A DNA stretch of 64,000 nt from Ectobacillus ponti (GCF_024294785.1 NZ_JANCLT010000004.1:299925-363924), one strand, 5' to 3'. Shown: positions 1 to 7,893, numbered from the stretch's first letter. Translations and numbers: made by a program. Notes: a model not told the origin generated them from the sequence alone.

Positions 1-1
1 C

Positions 2-673
2 TTATGGGGAAGTGTGTATGCTGCTCGCTTGCCCATCTCCGCCTGGATATGTGTGCCTATTGTTCTGGCTGGTCTTGTTGCTTTGCTTGTCAAGAAGCGG
101 CTTGCCGATCAGGGAGGGTTTCTGCGGGAAGCAGTGCTGGAACGGGCAGAAGCAATGCGCTGGACGTCCATTCTTGTACTGGGAAGCGGCCAGGTGCAAA
201 AGCCGGTGCATGATAAGAAGCCAGCCTTATTCCCGAAGTCCAAGCGGATTTGGCCGGGGAACAGACCCGATGCCCGCTTTCTGGACTCCTTCTTAAAGGA
301 CTATTTCCGGACAAGCCCCAGCCGCTCCTTTTACTGGCAGCTGACCGCCTATAGTCTCGTTCCTTCTTACATTGCGCCTTGGTGGCTGTCTCTCTTGGTT
401 GCGGCATTTGCCCTGCTCGGACTGTATCAAAGCAGCGGCAGCCATTGGAGGGAGTTTGCCAGTAAACCGCTGCTGCAGCTGTACGGACAAAACGGACGGG
501 TGCTGCTTTTGGGACAGCAGGCCAGGATGTATACCCTGCTGCCTGCCTTGGCTGTCTATCTTGTGCGCCTGGCAGCCTGCTGGAGCATCTGGGTGGGCTT
601 GTCAGGTCTCGTGCTTCTCGCGGCAGTGCTGCTGCATCTTGCATTCGCGCCGGCCGGGAAGCGCCCTGCGTGA
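2..673 (+). CDS. EcsB-like ABC transporter permease, 3' part only
   Basis: The reading frame is open to the left edge, so this is the C-terminal part (about 223 residues) of a longer protein. Hydrophobic segments lie near the start, in the middle (around PWWLSLLVAAFALLGLY) and at the end, separated by basic, Arg-rich loops. The pattern of a short basic loop followed by an RSFYWQLTAYSLV-type segment and paired C-terminal helices resembles the C-terminal half of EcsB, the membrane subunit of the EcsAB transporter. This rests on remembered family features, not an alignment. The gene has no forward terminator; the hairpin downstream reads on the other strand. It could be another polytopic membrane protein. 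Confidence 0.5.
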   Translation, partial: LWGSVYAARLPISAWICVPIVLAGLVALLVKKRLADQGGFLREAVLERAEAMRWTSILVLGSGQVQKPVHDKKPALFPKSKRIWPGNRPDARFLDSFLKDYFRTSPSRSFYWQLTAYSLVPSYIAPWWLSLLVAAFALLGLYQSSGSHWREFASKPLLQLYGQNGRVLLLGQQARMYTLLPALAVYLVRLAACWSIWVGLSGLVLLAAVLLHLAFAPAGKRPA

Positions 674-699
674 CAACCGCCGCCACATTCCGCTACAAT

Positions 700-731
700 A
701 AAAAAAGGAAAGAGGCAGCGGCACTCTTTCC
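700..731 (-). terminator. Intrinsic terminator of the small minus-strand ORF
   Basis: An 8-bp perfect stem (GGAAAGAG at 707-714 with CTCTTTCC at 724-731) is followed on the minus strand by a run of T. It lies two bases after the stop of the 26-codon ORF, which supports that ORF being transcribed. Confidence 0.75.
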
Positions 732-732
732 G

Positions 733-813
733 TCATGAGTCTGTAAGTGTCTGGTGGATGAGATAGGCCAATGTGACAATGCTCACACCGATGTATAAAG
801 CTGTTAAAGTCAT
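733..813 (-). CDS. 26-residue hydrophobic peptide
   Basis: The ORF starts ATG (813-811) after the strong site GGAAGGAGG, spaced about 6 bases, and ends TGA just before an intrinsic terminator. The peptide begins MTLTALYIGVSIVTLAY and ends HQTLTDS: one membrane-spanning helix and a short polar tail. I do not recognise it. Size and layout fit small membrane peptides, including holin-like toxin peptides, but no sequence signature proves that. It lies back to back with ypjP. Confidence 0.5.
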   Translation of the reverse strand: MTLTALYIGVSIVTLAYLIHQTLTDS

Positions 814-995
814 CACTGCTCCTCCTTCCCGGCAAATAGAATGGATAATTGTTACAATTCTATGGCAGATTTCAAAAAATTATGCATGCATGATATGAAA
901 AAAGTAACCCTTCTGTAACAATGCAACAAACTGTTTTTGTTGTATAATAAAGGAAACAAAATGTGCATCCGCACAGAGAGATAGGAGGAGCACAT

Positions 996-1589
996 ATGCC
1001 GAGTTGGTTAAAACGGACGCTTGTCACGCTGATTACCGTCCTGACCTTCGGTCTTGTCACACCGCCAGCCAGCCTGCTGGAGAATACAAAAGCCGATAAG
1101 ACAGCAAAAGGTGTGGAGGTATCTGCCAAAGGGCAGGGGCTGACTGCCGAAGAAGCTTTAAAGGAAGAGCCGCCCAGTCTTACACCGGCTATGTTTGTCA
1201 CCTACGCTGTGGGGGAGGCCGAGCGGCAATCGATGCTGAAGTTTGGATCGAAGATTGGTCCGGTAATCGGCGACCGGTTCAAGCAGGATATCTTGCCGCG
1301 CATGGAGCAAACCCTGACAGGTTTTGCCGGCAACGTGCCAACGGAAGACCTGCAGCATCTGGCTTTGTCACAGCGGCCAAAGGGCGGCGAAAATGAAAAG
1401 ATTTTTCATGTCTATGATGCCCGTTCCGGCGAGGACCTGCTGCGTTTTCATGTGCGGCGCGACCATCCGCCAAAGGACGGATACTATTTCGACTTTCACT
1501 ACCACAGCAATACTGACGGATTTTTGGCGCACCATGAGCTGGGGCGCATTTATTGGAATAAAAATCAGCCACCGCAATGGCTGTCATAA
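996..1589 (+). CDS. ypjP: YpjP-like protein
   Basis: Encodes 197 residues. The start is the ATG after GGAGGAG (985-990 region); the longer frame from 963 has no ribosome-binding site. The N-terminus MPSWLKRTLVTLITVLTFG is a basic, hydrophobic signal-type sequence, followed by a polar domain with a conserved-looking end (GYYFDFHYHSN, then GRIYWNKNQPPQW). In Bacillus, ypjP lies close to thyA and dfrA, as it does here apart from the intervening secretion operon and small genes. Its biochemical role is not known to me. A strong terminator follows directly, so it is not co-transcribed with the secretion genes. Confidence 0.8.
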   Translation: MPSWLKRTLVTLITVLTFGLVTPPASLLENTKADKTAKGVEVSAKGQGLTAEEALKEEPPSLTPAMFVTYAVGEAERQSMLKFGSKIGPVIGDRFKQDILPRMEQTLTGFAGNVPTEDLQHLALSQRPKGGENEKIFHVYDARSGEDLLRFHVRRDHPPKDGYYFDFHYHSNTDGFLAHHELGRIYWNKNQPPQWLS

Positions 1590-1593
1590 GGGG

Positions 1594-1634
1594 AAAGCCT
1601 TGTCTGTTTTTGGGGACAAGGCTTTCTTTTTTTT
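1594..1634 (+). terminator. Intrinsic terminator after ypjP
   Basis: An 11-bp perfect stem (AAAGCCTTGTC, 1594-1604, with GACAAGGCTTT, 1615-1625) is followed by a T-run. It insulates the secretion operon from ypjP. Confidence 0.9.
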
Positions 1635-1757
1635 GCCTCCAAACAATTCCGCCGGCAGAAGCCGGACAGCCGCGTCTTTTTTCAGAAACAGGCTCATATG
1701 CATGGAATATGTACAATCCGTACACAGAGAGGCGAGAGAAATGAACGAGGTGACAGC

Positions 1758-2069
1758 ATGAGAGGTGCGAAAAAATTTCTGTTTCTGCTGGCGGCCAGTG
1801 CGGCATGTGTGCCAGGTCTTGCTTGGGCTGCCGATGACCCCATTGTCATTGTGCGCAATGTGACGAACGGTCTCATCAACTTCTTCATGATTGTGGCGCC
1901 TTCGCTTGGCACCGCTGCAATTATGGCACTGGGCACCATGTATATTGTGACAAATGACTCCGGCAAGAAGGGTGACTATAAGAAAAATATGAAGGAAATC
2001 TTGTTCATTGTCGCCCTTGTTCTCAGTGCCGGTGCCATTATGAAATGGTTTATCGGGCTTTTGGGGTGA
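1758..2069 (+). CDS. VirB2/TrbC-like prepilin
   Basis: Encodes 103 residues. The chosen ATG follows GAGGTGA; a longer frame from 1698 lacks a good site. A signal peptide ends at AWA before ADDP, and two hydrophobic helices follow (about residues 33-58 and 78-100) joined by a short basic loop (GKKGDYKKN). This size and topology are those of T4SS pilin subunits and of TrbC/VirB2-like proteins in Gram-positive elements, which sit in the membrane and may form the conduit or pilus. It is the first gene of a seven-gene operon whose other members have T4SS features, which supports the call. The sequence itself gives no specific pilin signature. Confidence 0.65.
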   Translation: MRGAKKFLFLLAASAACVPGLAWAADDPIVIVRNVTNGLINFFMIVAPSLGTAAIMALGTMYIVTNDSGKKGDYKKNMKEILFIVALVLSAGAIMKWFIGLLG

Positions 2070-2073
2070 AGGG

Positions 2074-2472
2074 ATGAGGGAGAAGGAAGAATATACAATT
2101 CCGGATAATGTCCGCGGCCATTTCGAGGTGGCCCCGAATGTGTCACTGAAGGATCTGCTGTACTTTGTTCCGGGGCTGCTGATTGTGATTCCGGTGCTGC
2201 TCATGCCGGTGTCCATGTATGTGAAAATCCCGGCAGCCACCATTTGCCTGGCTGTATCCGGTGTTCTTGTGTATTTGCGTCCGGTGCGGGAGAATATCCC
2301 GTTTTGGCAGCATGTCCGTGAGCTGCTGCGCTTTGCCGTGCGGCAGCGGATGTATACATACCGAAAGGAGGAGTGGGGAGATGTGGAGCAGCTGGAAAGC
2401 GAAACGGGAAGAGCGGAAGCGGCGGCGGCAAGAGAAGGCGGTGCAGGATCTCATTCCCGTACGCGCGCTTGA
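2074..2472 (+). CDS. VirB3/PrgI-like membrane protein
   Basis: Encodes 132 residues and starts 5 bases after the pilin gene. The order is a polar N-terminus with YTIPDNVRG, two adjacent hydrophobic helices (about 28-70), then an amphipathic basic tail with R-x-R-x-YTYRKEEW. This is the topology of VirB3/PrgI-family proteins, which sit beside VirB4 at the inner face of T4SS channels. The last 30 codons overlap the next gene's start in another frame, and the C-terminal Glu/Ala-rich tail is probably a by-product of that overlap. An alternative family is TcpE/ConD. Confidence comes from topology plus position directly before VirB4-type genes. Confidence 0.6.
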   Translation: MREKEEYTIPDNVRGHFEVAPNVSLKDLLYFVPGLLIVIPVLLMPVSMYVKIPAATICLAVSGVLVYLRPVRENIPFWQHVRELLRFAVRQRMYTYRKEEWGDVEQLESETGRAEAAAAREGGAGSHSRTRA

Positions 2473-3025
2473 TGGCGGCATCGTTGTCACGGATGACTTC
2501 CGGCTTGTGCAGCTGCTGCGGGTGTCTTCTTTGAATCTGGACCTGATGAGCCATCGCGAGCTGCAGGAGGTTATGGAGAAATATGAGCTCTTTTTGCGCA
2601 GTCTGTCTTTTCCTGTCCAGACGGCCATCATGTCTCAGCCGGTTGATCTGGGCGGCTATATTCGCGGGCTGGAGGAAAAGCAGGCAAGCATGCCGGATGT
2701 GAAACGGGATTTGCTGAACGGCTATCTTGCGTATGCCCGCGCCATCGAGACGAGCACCAGCATGATTCAGCGGCAGCGGTATCTTGTGTTCATGGAGGCC
2801 ATCCTCGGCACAACCCGGCAGGCATACGAAACTGCTATGCAGCAGCTGGAGCAAAAACGGAAGTATGTGAAAAGCGGACTGGAGGAAATGGGGCTGGAGG
2901 CGCGCGAAGCGAGCGGACTGGATGTGGCCCGTTACTTACATACCTTGTTCGACTATACAGGATCGCAATATCGGCCGGTTGAAGACGATCTTGTGCCCTG
3001 TCTGACGAGGAGGGAGGGCATATGA
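2381..3025 (+). CDS. Detached VirB4 N-terminal domain protein
   Basis: Encodes 214 residues. The ATG is preceded by AAAGGAGG inside the end of the previous gene, giving a 92-base overlap. A basic start (KAKREERKRRRQEK) is followed by IPVRALDGGIVVTDD, a pattern seen at the N-terminus of Gram-positive VirB4/TraE-type ATPases, and then a helical region rich in Gln and Arg. No Walker motif is present. The next gene is a VirB4 ATPase that lacks this segment, so the two probably form one ATPase subunit split over two genes, as in some Gram-positive conjugation systems. The end overlaps the next start by 4 bases (ATGA), indicating translational coupling. Confidence 0.6.
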   Translation: MWSSWKAKREERKRRRQEKAVQDLIPVRALDGGIVVTDDFRLVQLLRVSSLNLDLMSHRELQEVMEKYELFLRSLSFPVQTAIMSQPVDLGGYIRGLEEKQASMPDVKRDLLNGYLAYARAIETSTSMIQRQRYLVFMEAILGTTRQAYETAMQQLEQKRKYVKSGLEEMGLEAREASGLDVARYLHTLFDYTGSQYRPVEDDLVPCLTRREGI

Positions 3026-4851
3026 GCCTTTTCAAGAAGCAGAAGGAACAAAATGAGCTGGAGCAATACTTGGAGCCTGCTGTGCTGCTGAAGAACAAGC
3101 TGGCGCCCGGATGGATGGAAGAGCATCGCAACCATCTTGTGTTCGGGGGCAACTATGCCCGGACGCTGCTCGTGGTGGACTATCCAAACAGTGTCCGCGG
3201 CAACTGGCTGTCGCGGCTGTACCGTTTTTCCGGAAACATGAATATCAGCACACATCTCGTTCCTGTGCCGAGTGACAAGATGGTGCGCCATTTGAACCAG
3301 TCTATTGAGGAATATCAGGTTAGGCTCAACCAGCCCCTGTCGCCGGTGCGGCGCAAGGAAACGGAACGGAAGCAGCGCAGCGCGGAAAAAATGCTGGAGG
3401 TGCTCCTGCACCATAACCATAAAACGATTTTTCTTGTCCATACGTATATTCATCTGCAGGCAGCTTCCCTGGAGGAGCTGGACCGCTTGACGGAACGGCT
3501 GCAAAGCGTCATTTGGAAGACGGGTCTGTCTGTCGTGCCGGCGCGGGACAATATGCTGGAGGCGTTCCGCAGCGTTCTTCCCATCAGCGATGTCCGGCTG
3601 CCGCACTATACGCATCAAAACATGCATACCTCGGCCGCTTCGTCCATGCTCCCGTTTGACGAGAGCGAGCTGTTCATGAAAAGCGGCATCATCATGGGGC
3701 ATAACCTGCACACGGATAATGTTGTGCTCGTGGACATGAATGACAAGAAGGCCTTTCCGTCCCGCAATATGCTCATTCTCGGCACGACAGGAATGGGCAA
3801 AAGCTTCTTCATGCAAAAGCATCTGCTGCGGCAATGGGTGCTCGAAAGCGCGGATACCCGCTTTTTTATTCTGGATCCCGAGCGTGAATTTGCGCGGGTT
3901 GTCAGTCAAATCGGCGGCCAGGTCATCCGGATCAGCAATAATACAGAGCATATCATCAATCCGTTTCATATTTTGCATGATGCGACGGACGATGATATGC
4001 AGGGCAGTGTGCTGTTTTTAAAAATGCAGCGGCTGAAAATTTTCTGTAAGCTGATTTACCCGGATATGACCATTCTGGAGAGCGCCTTATTGGAGCGGGC
4101 TCTGTTCGCTGTGTATGCGCAGTACGGGATTACGGAGGAAACCGTCTTTGCCGGCCGTGATGCACATTTGTTTCCTACTCTTGGAGATTTGTACCAGCTG
4201 CTGGAGGGCCTTGCCTATGCGCAGTTGGCCAGCTTCCGCGATATCCTGCGCATGTACACGGAAGGCACAAACTCCAAGCTGTTCAATGGCGTGACAAACG
4301 TGAACCTGCATAACAGCGTGATCTGCTTTGATATTAAGGATCTGCAGCAGGACGGCGACAGCCAGCCGGTGGCCATGTTTAATATTCTCTCGTTTCTGTG
4401 GGAGGAAATTACGCGTGACCGGGTGCATGGCAAGAAGCTGTACGTGGATGAAGCGCACCTGCTGATGGGCAGCGCCAAGAGCGCCATGTTCCTGCTTGAT
4501 GTATATAAGCGAATCCGTAAATATGAGGGAGAGGCGATTGTTGCATCCCAGCAGCCCATCGATTTCCTCGGGACCGTGGAGGGCAGCCATAACGTCGGAA
4601 AAGCCATCCTGAACAACAGCATCAGCATGCTGCTCTTGGGTTTGCAGGATAATGACATCCGCGACCTCAAGCAGCATGATGTGCTCAGGCTGTCGGAGGA
4701 AGAGGAGCACATCATCAGCAGGCGGCGGCAGGGCGAGGGGATTTATGTGGTCGGGCACCACCGTGTCTTTATGAAGGTGGATGTGACCCCAGAGGAGCTC
4801 CGCCTCATTGATCCGCAGCAGTATGCTGAGCGTTACAAAGAGGTGACGTAG
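3022..4851 (+). CDS. VirB4-family T4SS ATPase
   Basis: Encodes 609 residues; ATG follows GGAGGGAGG. This is the motor ATPase at the cytoplasmic base of type IV secretion systems. Walker A is GTTGMGKS (254-261) and Walker B LYVDEAH (473-479), with the QQP and LLGLQ segments typical of the RecA fold of the VirB4/TraC/TrsE group. There are no membrane helices. The N-terminal 200 residues match the VirB4 middle domain, while the most N-terminal domain is encoded by the gene before. VirD4-type coupling proteins also have Walker motifs but carry N-terminal membrane helices, which are absent here. It is translationally coupled to the gene before and lies 1 base before the next ATG. Confidence 0.88.
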   Translation: MSLFKKQKEQNELEQYLEPAVLLKNKLAPGWMEEHRNHLVFGGNYARTLLVVDYPNSVRGNWLSRLYRFSGNMNISTHLVPVPSDKMVRHLNQSIEEYQVRLNQPLSPVRRKETERKQRSAEKMLEVLLHHNHKTIFLVHTYIHLQAASLEELDRLTERLQSVIWKTGLSVVPARDNMLEAFRSVLPISDVRLPHYTHQNMHTSAASSMLPFDESELFMKSGIIMGHNLHTDNVVLVDMNDKKAFPSRNMLILGTTGMGKSFFMQKHLLRQWVLESADTRFFILDPEREFARVVSQIGGQVIRISNNTEHIINPFHILHDATDDDMQGSVLFLKMQRLKIFCKLIYPDMTILESALLERALFAVYAQYGITEETVFAGRDAHLFPTLGDLYQLLEGLAYAQLASFRDILRMYTEGTNSKLFNGVTNVNLHNSVICFDIKDLQQDGDSQPVAMFNILSFLWEEITRDRVHGKKLYVDEAHLLMGSAKSAMFLLDVYKRIRKYEGEAIVASQQPIDFLGTVEGSHNVGKAILNNSISMLLLGLQDNDIRDLKQHDVLRLSEEEEHIISRRRQGEGIYVVGHHRVFMKVDVTPEELRLIDPQQYAERYKEVT

Positions 4852-4852
4852 C

Positions 4853-5857
4853 ATGTATGGCAAGGCCGTGCTGCTGGGGGCCCGCTATTGGCGCTATGTG
4901 GTGGGAGCCGCGCTGCTTTGCTTGCTGCCGTTGTTCCTGCTGTGGAGCATGGTCCCTGCGCCCTCCCCCGCTGTGCCGAATAGTGCCGGCGTTTCTGTAG
5001 ACATATGGCGATGGGAGCCGATTTTGCGCGAAATGGTGAAGCGTGAGGGGCTGAATGAGGAGCATGTCGCCGTGCTGCTCGCCATTATCATGCAGGAAAG
5101 CGGGGGAACAGCGGCGGATGTCATGCAGAGCAGCGAATCCGCCGGGCTGCCGCCGGGAGCCATTACAGATCCGGCAGCGAGCATCCGCCAAGGCGTGGCC
5201 CACTGGAAAAATGTATGGAACATTGCAAAGGGGCTGGGCATTACAGACCTTGGAACAATTGTGCAGGCCTATAACTATGGTCCCGGCTGGCTGTACTATA
5301 TGAAGGACAATGGCGGCATCGGCACGGAGGATTTGCGAAAGAGCTTCTCCCGGCAGCACACAAACCGTACCTCCTGCGGCTGGCGCAGCCCGTACTGCTA
5401 CGGGGACTATACATATGCGGTGAAGGTCATGAGCTTTTTTCAGACGCTGCAGGGTACAGCATCCAACGATGCTTTGTACCGGCAGGTGATGGCAGAAGCC
5501 CTGAAATATAAGGGATGGCCGTATCAATGGGGCGGCGAAACACCGAATACGAGCTTTGATTGCAGCGGACTGCTGAAATGGTCCTTTGCAGCAGCGGGCA
5601 TTTCCCTTCCGCGCACCGCCCAGGAGCAGTACCGCTATACAAGGCGCATTAACGAAAGCGAATTGCGTCCGGGTGATCTTGTCTTTTTTACAGGAACAAG
5701 CGACCATGCCTTCATCAGCCATGTCGGGCTGTATGTCGGCAATGGCCAAATGTACAACAGCAACAGCAGCGGTGTCGGCTACAGCGACTTGCGCAGTGCC
5801 GCCTGGCGCAGTAAAATTTACGGCTATGGCCGTGTATGGGCAGGTGGGAAGCAATGA
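4853..5857 (+). CDS. CwlT-like bifunctional wall hydrolase (VirB1-type)
   Basis: Encodes 334 residues. One N-terminal membrane helix (about 10-35) anchors a lysozyme-like domain (about 50-190; catalytic Glu likely in IMQESGG, with AYNYGPG) and a C-terminal NlpC/P60 peptidase domain (about 200-334; Cys in FDCSGL, His in SHVGLY). This pairing is that of CwlT of ICEBs1 and Orf14 of Tn916, which open peptidoglycan for the conjugation channel. ATG follows AGAGGTGA at the end of the ATPase gene. The stop overlaps the next start (ATGA). Both catalytic sites look intact, which argues against decay of the system. Confidence 0.85.
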   Translation: MYGKAVLLGARYWRYVVGAALLCLLPLFLLWSMVPAPSPAVPNSAGVSVDIWRWEPILREMVKREGLNEEHVAVLLAIIMQESGGTAADVMQSSESAGLPPGAITDPAASIRQGVAHWKNVWNIAKGLGITDLGTIVQAYNYGPGWLYYMKDNGGIGTEDLRKSFSRQHTNRTSCGWRSPYCYGDYTYAVKVMSFFQTLQGTASNDALYRQVMAEALKYKGWPYQWGGETPNTSFDCSGLLKWSFAAAGISLPRTAQEQYRYTRRINESELRPGDLVFFTGTSDHAFISHVGLYVGNGQMYNSNSSGVGYSDLRSAAWRSKIYGYGRVWAGGKQ

Positions 5858-6375
5858 AGCATTGGATCAAGGGTCTGGCCCTGTTGTCTGTCGCACTCTT
5901 CATCGCGGCCATTTGGCTGCTGATGCTGTATCTCAATAGCCGCAATGAGGTACAGCAGCCGGCCCGGCCTCCGGAAGCAAAGAAAGAAGTGAAGGGGCCG
6001 CAGCAGGAAGTGAAGCCGGCAAATGAAGAGCTGAGAAGGCTTGCTGTTGCCTTCAGCCGGGAGCTGTACGGGCAAAACCCATCGCCGCAGGTGCTGGCTA
6101 AGTATACGACAGCGAAAGCGAGGGCTTTGGTCATTCCGCCCGGAGACGGGGAAGGCAAAAGTGAAATAGACCGGAAAATTGTGCTGCAGGATGTGCAGGT
6201 GTACGAAGGAAGCAGCTCCGGCAAAGCGGCAGCGGTCATTGCAGCAATCAAACGGACGATTACAGTGAACGGGGTGTCCACTGCCAGCACCTCTTATATT
6301 CGCCTGGCTTTTGTAAAGGGGAGCAGCTGGCAGGTCGATGGACTCGTTCTAATTGGGGAAATACCGGCCCGCTGA
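5854..6375 (+). CDS. VirB8/TcpC-like assembly protein
   Basis: Encodes 173 residues, with its ATG overlapping the TGA of the hydrolase gene. One N-terminal membrane helix (about 7-28) is followed by a Pro/Glu/Lys-rich linker (about 30-60) and a soluble domain of mixed helix and strand (about 60-173). This is the layout of VirB8-type proteins and of a single-domain TcpC, which fold like NTF2 and link the inner-membrane parts of the T4SS. No sequence motif proves this. The call depends on topology and on its position between the VirB1-like and VirB6-like genes. Confidence 0.5.
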   Translation: MKHWIKGLALLSVALFIAAIWLLMLYLNSRNEVQQPARPPEAKKEVKGPQQEVKPANEELRRLAVAFSRELYGQNPSPQVLAKYTTAKARALVIPPGDGEGKSEIDRKIVLQDVQVYEGSSSGKAAAVIAAIKRTITVNGVSTASTSYIRLAFVKGSSWQVDGLVLIGEIPAR

Positions 6376-6401
6376 CAGCAGGAAGAGACGGAGGGAGCAC
6401 G

Positions 6402-7241
6402 TTGTTTAAAAGTCCCGTTGAATATTTAAATGAAGTGATCGCTGGATTGATGACAGAAACCGCAAATGCAGCCTTTGCCGGCCTGAAAATCTACTTATTT
6501 GCTCCAACGGACCTGTCCCGATACGAATACGTGTCCGAGGCATATGACTTTGTATTCACTCTTTCGGTGATTATCGGCAGCGTCTTTTTCATCTATAACC
6601 TCATCTGCCTGCTGGTGCAAAAGGTCGGCGGCTACGAGCAGCGCAGCATGCAGGAGGTAATGGTGAAAACGGTTCTGGGCGGCACAATGGCAGTCTTGGC
6701 ACCGTTCTTGCTGCAGCGGGTCATGATCCCAATCAATAACGCCATTGTCCAGCTGTTCTTGAACAAGGGCGTTCAGGTCGACAGCTTCAGCAGATTCACC
6801 GCAATACCGGGGGCCGGAACGACGGCCGTGCTGATTGCCGGATTTCTGATGGCACTTCTGTTTGTCATCCTGGCCATTCAATATGTCATCCGCACCGCGG
6901 AGCTGCTGATTATCCTCATTATGAGCCCGCTTGCCGCCTGGTCCATTGTGAATGACGAAATGAACATTTGGAGCATTTGGTGGCGGGAAATGACGGCGAC
7001 CGTATTTACACAAAGCCTGCAGATTATAATTATTTGGCTTGCGTTCAACACAATCGGGGATGGGGCGGAGCTGAAGGACTTCATCGTCGGCTTTGGCTTC
7101 CTGATTTTCTGTATCATGAGCCCCCAGTTTCTGCGCAGGTTTTTGTACAGCACGGGTGCGGGCAAGAAGATTGCCGGCTTGGCGACAGGTGCCGGAAAAT
7201 CAGTGCTGTTCCGGTATGTGACGGCGAAGCTGATTGGGTAA
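6402..7241 (+). CDS. VirB6/TrbL-like polytopic channel protein
   Basis: Encodes 279 residues. The TTG start follows ACGGAGGG, spaced about 6 bases. Six hydrophobic helices are visible: around YDFVFTLSVIIGSVFFIY, the KTVLGGTMAVLAPFLLQ region, TTAVLIAGFLMALLFVIL, the adjacent AELLIILIMSPLAAWS, QSLQIIIIWLAF, and FIVGFGFLIFCIM. A basic tail follows. Size, helix number and the central AELLIILIMSPLA stretch are those of VirB6/TrbL proteins, the main membrane channel of the T4SS. It is the last gene of the operon and is followed 2 bases later by a terminator. Confidence 0.75.
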   Translation: MFKSPVEYLNEVIAGLMTETANAAFAGLKIYLFAPTDLSRYEYVSEAYDFVFTLSVIIGSVFFIYNLICLLVQKVGGYEQRSMQEVMVKTVLGGTMAVLAPFLLQRVMIPINNAIVQLFLNKGVQVDSFSRFTAIPGAGTTAVLIAGFLMALLFVILAIQYVIRTAELLIILIMSPLAAWSIVNDEMNIWSIWWREMTATVFTQSLQIIIIWLAFNTIGDGAELKDFIVGFGFLIFCIMSPQFLRRFLYSTGAGKKIAGLATGAGKSVLFRYVTAKLIG

Positions 7242-7242
7242 G

Positions 7243-7268
7243 AGGGTGCAGGCTCCTGCATCCTTTTT
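7243..7268 (+). terminator. Terminator of the T4SS-like operon
   Basis: GGTGCAGG and CCTGCATCC form a near-perfect 8-9 bp stem with a two-base loop followed by TTTTTAT. It starts 2 bases after the last stop, so the operon is closed on both sides. Confidence 0.8.
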
Positions 7269-7361
7269 ATATGCAAACAGCTGCCTGCAAGAATAGATTT
7301 AAAGGGTAAATATTCCATTTTAGGCTGATTTGATATAAAATTACCCGTACATTAAAAGGAG

Positions 7362-7387
7362 ACTGTTTCTATGATATTTGAAACAGT
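7362..7387 (+). promoter_or_regulatory. Hairpin enclosing the leader-peptide start codon
   Basis: ACTGTTTC (7362-7369) and GAAACAGT (7380-7387) are perfect 8-bp arms. The 10-base loop contains the ATG of the leader ORF upstream of fosB. In RNA it could limit translation of the leader; in DNA it could be a protein-binding palindrome. Confidence 0.4.
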
Positions 7388-7436
7388 GCCTGTTTGGTTT
7401 GGGGTCATGCATGATGGACGGGAGGAGAGAGGTTGA
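7371..7436 (+). CDS. 21-residue leader peptide upstream of fosB
   Basis: ATG follows AAAAGGAGA with 10 bases of spacing. The 21-codon frame (starts MIFETVPVW, ends GREERG) stops at TGA, whose final A is also the A of the fosB ATG. The fosB ribosome-binding site GGAGGAGAG lies inside the leader's last codons, so fosB is very likely translationally coupled to the leader. I know of no family for the peptide, and it may have only a regulatory role. Confidence 0.5.
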   Translation: MIFETVPVWFGVMHDGREERG

Positions 7437-7852
7437 TGAAAGGGCTGAACCACTTTTTGTTTTCTGTTTCAGATTTGGAGACATCCATCGCATTCTATCA
7501 AAATGTGTTCCATGCGAAGCTGCTGGTAAAGGGAAGGAGCACCGCATATTTCGATTTGCAAGGGATGTGGCTGGCGCTGAATGTAGAAAAGGACATACCG
7601 CGCAAGGAAATTCACCAATCCTACACGCACATCGCCTTCACGATAGAGGAGGCAGAGTTTGATAGCGTATATAAGCGATTGGAAGACTGGGGAGTGAACA
7701 TATTGTCAGGGCGCCCAAGAGATGCACGCGACAAACGATCCATCTATTTTACGGATCCCGATGGGCATAAGTTCGAATTTCACACCGGCACACTGCAGGG
7801 TCGGCTGGAGTACTATCGAAATGAAAAGGAGCATATGGAGTTTTTTGAGTAA
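7436..7852 (+). CDS. fosB: FosB-like metallothiol transferase
   Basis: Encodes 138 residues, the usual FosB length; an in-frame TTG one codon earlier is also possible. FosB opens the epoxide of fosfomycin with bacillithiol or cysteine in a metal-dependent reaction. The vicinal-oxygen-chelate fold is visible: [14 protein letters not shown] with the first metal His, [17 protein letters not shown] with the second metal His, and [12 protein letters not shown] with the metal Glu. The match to remembered FosB sequence runs the full length (for example [18 protein letters not shown]). It is intact and is followed by a GNAT gene. Confidence 0.93.
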   Translation: MKGLNHFLFSVSDLETSIAFYQNVFHAKLLVKGRSTAYFDLQGMWLALNVEKDIPRKEIHQSYTHIAFTIEEAEFDSVYKRLEDWGVNILSGRPRDARDKRSIYFTDPDGHKFEFHTGTLQGRLEYYRNEKEHMEFFE

Positions 7853-7893
7853 GGCATCCGGAGAAGTTTGTTTCCAAAGAGAGGCGACTGTAG

